Of a stretch of DNA of 64,000 nt, positions 61,031-64,000 are shown piece by piece. Position 1 is the stretch's first letter; each line of letters begins with the position of its first letter. Location of the stretch: the NCBI RefSeq assembly GCF_003586285.1, contig NZ_QUBR01000001.1:558001-622000 (forward strand), read 5' to 3'. Under the pieces are notes generated by a model, which was not told where the DNA came from, made no database searches, and saw nothing but the letters and a program-made list of their open reading frames with translations. A program made the translations under genes and the position numbers. Source of the stretch: Aeromicrobium endophyticum (lineage in GTDB: Bacteria > Actinomycetota > Actinomycetes > Propionibacteriales > Nocardioidaceae).

Positions 61031-64000
61031 TCAGCGGCCCGTCCAGACGGGCTCGCGTCCCTCCGCGAAGGCTGCGACGCCCTCGCGGGAGTCGTCGGAC
61101 AGGATCACCGGCGAGGCCATGACGCTCTGGCGCTCGAAGGCCTCGTCCGGGCTCCAGCCCGGCGCTTCGTCGACGATCTGCTTGCCGACCGCGACGCTGA
61201 GCGGGGCGTTGGCCGCGATCTGGTGCGCGAGACCCAGGGCGACCTCGAGGGCCGTGCCCGGTGCGACGACGCGGTTGACCAGGCCCAGCTCGGCCAGGCG
61301 CCCGGCCGACATCGGTTCGCCCAGCAGCGTCAGCTCCATCGCGATGTTGCGGGGCAGCCGGTCGCGCAGCCGCGCCACACCGCCCGCCGCCGCGATCAGG
61401 CCGCGGCGCACCTCGGGGATGCCCAGCACGGCGTCGTCGGCTGCGACGACCAGGTCGGCGGCCAGGGCGAGCTCGCACCCGCCGGCGAGCGCGCTGCCCT
61501 CGATCGCGACGATCAGCGGCTTGGTCGGCGGCTGGCCCGTCAGGCCGAGCGGCCCCCTCCGCTCGGTCACGGGGAGCTCTCCACGGGCGGCGGCCTTGAG
61601 GTCCATGCCGGCACAGAACGTTCCCCCGGCGCCCGTCAGCACGATCGCGCGGATCGTCACGTCGGCCTCGGCGTCGTCGATCGCCTGCTCGAGCGCGGTG
61701 GCGGTGCGGACGTCGATCGCGTTGCGCACCTCGGGCCGGTCGAGCGTCACGACGGCGACGGCACCCTCACGCTCGACCACGACCGAGGGACGCGGAGGGT
61801 CGGGCAGCGCGCGGACGTCGTCGTCCAGCACCTCGACGGCGCCGCCGACCAGACGCACCGTGCGCCCGACCGGGTCACCCTCCAGCACGAGCGCGAGGAC
61901 GTCAGCGTCATCGGTACGCACCAGCACGCGGTCGCCGTCCGAGGTCAGCGTGCTGAGGATCGCCGCCTCCGGGGCGCCGTCGCGGCCGTACGGGACCGTC
62001 GTCGCCTCCACCACGACGTCGCCCTCGTACCGGCGCAGCACCCGGCGCGCCGGCGGCCGCTCCACCATCGGACGCAGGTGGGCGAAGGCCGTGTCGGGCG
62101 GCGTGGCCGAGTAGAGCCCCACCGCGTGCTTGGTGGCGTACCACCCGAGCGACGTCGACAGGCCCGTGCTCATCGGGTCGTCGCGCAGGATCGGCACCAT
62201 CGTGGCGATCGCGTGGCTGCCGTAGCCGTTGCCGGGCCCGCCGGCGAACGTCAGCCCGCCCGTGACCGACAGCGGACGGCCCGGGTCGTCGACGGGCAGG
62301 TCGAGCGCGTCCGCCGCGATCTGCACCGCGGCCGGGAAGCACGAGTAGAGATCCACGTGGCGCACGTCGTCGATCGTCAGCCCGGCGTGGTCGAGCGCGG
62401 CCCGCCCCGCGGCGCGGATCGCCGGCGACCGCGAGAAGTCGGCACGCTGCGAGACGAACCACTCGTCGCTGGCCGACGCACCAGCCAGCACGAAGACCCA
62501 CTTCTCCTGCGGGATGCCCGCCGCGTGTGCGGCGGCAACGCTCGTCACGATCAGCCCCGACGCCAGGTCGACCTGCAGGTTGGCGCACATCAGCTTGGTG
62601 TACGGCTCGCTGATCGCGCGGTTGCCAGGCGTCGGCGTCGCCAGCTCGTCCGGGTCGACGGCGGTCGGGCTCCACGCGAACGGGTTGGCCGCGGCGATGC
62701 GCGAGAACCCCGACCACAGGCGCGCGATCGCTGCCCGGTGCGTCGCGACGTCGTGGCCGAGGCGCCGCCGCACCGCCGACTCCATCAGCGAGTACATGAA
62801 CACGGGGGCGCCGAGCCCGACGGCGGTCTCGGCCTCGTGGTTGGCGACGCGGTCGACGCCGACGACCCGGTCGGGCGCCGCGTCGGCGTCCTGCTCGGGC
62901 CACTGCGGCGTCCGTCCGTCCTTCTGCAGCGCCGCCAGCGTGGAGCCCGCCTCGGCACCGGCGACCAGCACGATGCGCGAGCGTCCGCTGACGATCGCGG
63001 CTGCGGCCTCGTTGACCAGCAGCTGCGAGCCGTCGCCGCCGTAAGGGGTCGACTGCACGCGCTCGCCCGGCGTCGCGCCCACCGCCTCGGCCACGAGGGC
63101 CGCCTGGTCGCGGTACGTCCACGACGCGCTCGGGACGGCGTAGACGGCATCGGCCGCCTGCAGCAGGGCCTCTCCCGGTCCGGCGTCGTCGGCAGCCGAC
63201 CGGAGGGCCCGCGCCGCCAGTGCGACTGGGTCGCAGTCGGGGTCGGCCACGTGCTGGACGACCTGACCGACGCCCACGACGACCGGGGTGGTCGGGTCGA
63301 GCACCACGCCGGTCGCCTCGTGCCGCACGGGCTCGTCGCGCACCGTCCAGCCAGGCCGCGAGCCGCCACTTGCCAGACCTGCGAGGCGGGCCACCGACGC
63401 GGCGAGCGCGGCGTCGATGCTGCGCACGACCGTGGTGCCGATGGGGCCCCGCAGCGGGGGGCCGTCCATGCCGACGTCGACCCGCACGACCGAGCCCGAT
63501 CCGTCGGGGGCGACGGTGCACCACAGGCCCAGCACGATGCCCATCGGCCCGGTGCCGCGCAGCGACAGGCCCGTGCGGGTGACGGTCTCGACGGTCCAGC
63601 GCACCTCGGCCGGGATGTCCATCAGCAGGATCTGCTGCGCGAAGGTGCTGCCGGGCCGCAGGACTCCGGGTGGGTCACCTCGCCAGGCCGAGTGCAGCGA
63701 GAACCAGTCGGGGGCGCGCGAGAAGTCGACCAGGGCCGCGACCAGCTCGGTCGCCGGTGTCGGCGACGACGCCACCGCGACGCTGCGACGCCCGTAGTCG
63801 TCCAGCCCCTCGGGTGCGACGATCTCCACCGACGCCACGACGTCGGAGCCGTCCCGCCCCGTGCCGGCGCCCCGCCCCTTGAGCCTGTCGAAAGGCAGAG
63901 TCCCCAACAACGCCTTGCGCGTCTCGGGGTTGCGGGCCATCCCGGCCAAGGCGGACGCCGTCCCGGTGACCTGCTGGGCGCGGCGGCGGACGGACTTCTT
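61031..64000 (-). CDS. Multi-domain SRPBCC - thiolase-like - enoyl-CoA hydratase/isomerase protein (5' end probably outside window)
   Basis: One continuous frame runs to the right edge without a stop; a start at 63940 would give about 969 residues. After an N-terminal stretch, about residues 40-200 resemble an SRPBCC lipid-binding fold (DFSRAPDWFSLHSAWRGD). About 220-600 is thiolase-like (VVVGVGQVVQHVADPD, STPYGGDGSQLLVNEAAAAI, FPAAVQIAADAL, GGPGNGYGSHAIATMV). About 740-969 is a crotonase (VTLDRPEVRNAIDVRTATALE, GAGGTFCAGMDLKAAA, IEGSALAGGCELALAADLV). No thiolase nucleophilic cysteine is visible in the expected segment. It may modify or bind acyl-CoA or sterol-type substrates. Confidence 0.78.
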   Translation of the reverse strand, partial: KKSVRRRAQQVTGTASALAGMARNPETRKALLGTLPFDRLKGRGAGTGRDGSDVVASVEIVAPEGLDDYGRRSVAVASSPTPATELVAALVDFSRAPDWFSLHSAWRGDPPGVLRPGSTFAQQILLMDIPAEVRWTVETVTRTGLSLRGTGPMGIVLGLWCTVAPDGSGSVVRVDVGMDGPPLRGPIGTTVVRSIDAALAASVARLAGLASGGSRPGWTVRDEPVRHEATGVVLDPTTPVVVGVGQVVQHVADPDCDPVALAARALRSAADDAGPGEALLQAADAVYAVPSASWTYRDQAALVAEAVGATPGERVQSTPYGGDGSQLLVNEAAAAIVSGRSRIVLVAGAEAGSTLAALQKDGRTPQWPEQDADAAPDRVVGVDRVANHEAETAVGLGAPVFMYSLMESAVRRRLGHDVATHRAAIARLWSGFSRIAAANPFAWSPTAVDPDELATPTPGNRAISEPYTKLMCANLQVDLASGLIVTSVAAAHAAGIPQEKWVFVLAGASASDEWFVSQRADFSRSPAIRAAGRAALDHAGLTIDDVRHVDLYSCFPAAVQIAADALDLPVDDPGRPLSVTGGLTFAGGPGNGYGSHAIATMVPILRDDPMSTGLSTSLGWYATKHAVGLYSATPPDTAFAHLRPMVERPPARRVLRRYEGDVVVEATTVPYGRDGAPEAAILSTLTSDGDRVLVRTDDADVLALVLEGDPVGRTVRLVGGAVEVLDDDVRALPDPPRPSVVVEREGAVAVVTLDRPEVRNAIDVRTATALEQAIDDAEADVTIRAIVLTGAGGTFCAGMDLKAAARGELPVTERRGPLGLTGQPPTKPLIVAIEGSALAGGCELALAADLVVAADDAVLGIPEVRRGLIAAAGGVARLRDRLPRNIAMELTLLGEPMSAGRLAELGLVNRVVAPGTALEVALGLAHQIAANAPLSVAVGKQIVDEAPGWSPDEAFERQSVMASPVILSDDSREGVAAFAEGREPVWTGR
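63881..63892. repeat. Dispersed 12-nt repeat in the multi-domain gene
   Basis: GAGCCTGTCGAA is read on the minus strand as part of LPFDRLKGRG near the N-terminus of the protein. It is the same element as in cobN and cobIJ, in a different frame. Confidence 0.7.

Overview
The window is a 64 kb piece of a high-GC (about 70%) Actinomycetota chromosome. Dense ATGA/GTGA stop-start overlaps, many GTG starts, IdeR/DmdR-type iron boxes, a DUF222/13E12-type HNH gene, two SCO6745-family paralogues and the ftsH-folE-folP-folB-folK-DUF3180 gene order point to the Nocardioidaceae (Aeromicrobium or Nocardioides type). The genus is an inference; no rRNA or tRNA gene was found to settle it.

Layout. 1-12.6 kb is core metabolism: the end of a NuoD-like gene, a DUF885 hydrolase, then a long minus-strand run (hpt and tilS, then ftsH with the folate genes folE, folP, folB, folK), a DacB-type PBP4 and the divergent inorganic pyrophosphatase. 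12.6-23.4 kb holds two secreted proteins (an endonuclease/phosphatase-fold protein and a PQQ-type sugar dehydrogenase), a Baeyer-Villiger-type monooxygenase with its TetR, a DUF3516 helicase, and a TetR/MFS efflux pair with three operator-like palindromes. 23.4-31.2 kb is a hydroxamate siderophore locus: DesA decarboxylase, DesB N-hydroxylase, a fused DesC-DesD, and separated by a repeat a penicillin-acylase-family protein with a second DesC-like acyltransferase. An iron box precedes desA, and a second sits over the promoter of a siderophore-binding lipoprotein at 35.8 kb beside a divergent AraC regulator. 31.4-38.8 kb is a mix of small regulators and enzymes.

39.0-42.7 kb is the most unusual stretch. 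It is visibly poorer in GC (about half) than everything around it and encodes two adjacent, translationally coupled reverse transcriptases, 447 and 695 aa, each with an intact YVDD box. This arrangement matches the two-RT antiphage system DRT type 3 (UG3 plus UG8). Both flanks carry RNA-structure candidates. The downstream flank contains an ACACAC hexamer between two hairpins followed by a T-run, which is interesting because the DRT3 non-coding RNA is reported to use ACACAC as a template.

42.8-57.3 kb is cobalamin biosynthesis by the oxygen-dependent route in two blocks (cobN-cobF on the minus strand; cobG-like, cobH and fused cobI-cobJ on the plus strand). Two cobalamin riboswitches of different build lie before cobN and before a BtuF/FecB-type binding lipoprotein. 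A TetR/MFS pair, carbon-starvation permease CstA with its small YbdD partner and a universal stress protein lie between the blocks. 57.3-64 kb has a polyprenol-phosphate mannose synthase, an MDR oxidoreductase, the two SCO6745 paralogues, a tandem stem-loop repeat and a large multi-domain protein (SRPBCC, thiolase-like, crotonase) open to the window edge.

Several repeat families are scattered through the window. One, a 12-nt GAGCCTGTCGAA element, lies in frame inside three different protein-coding genes.
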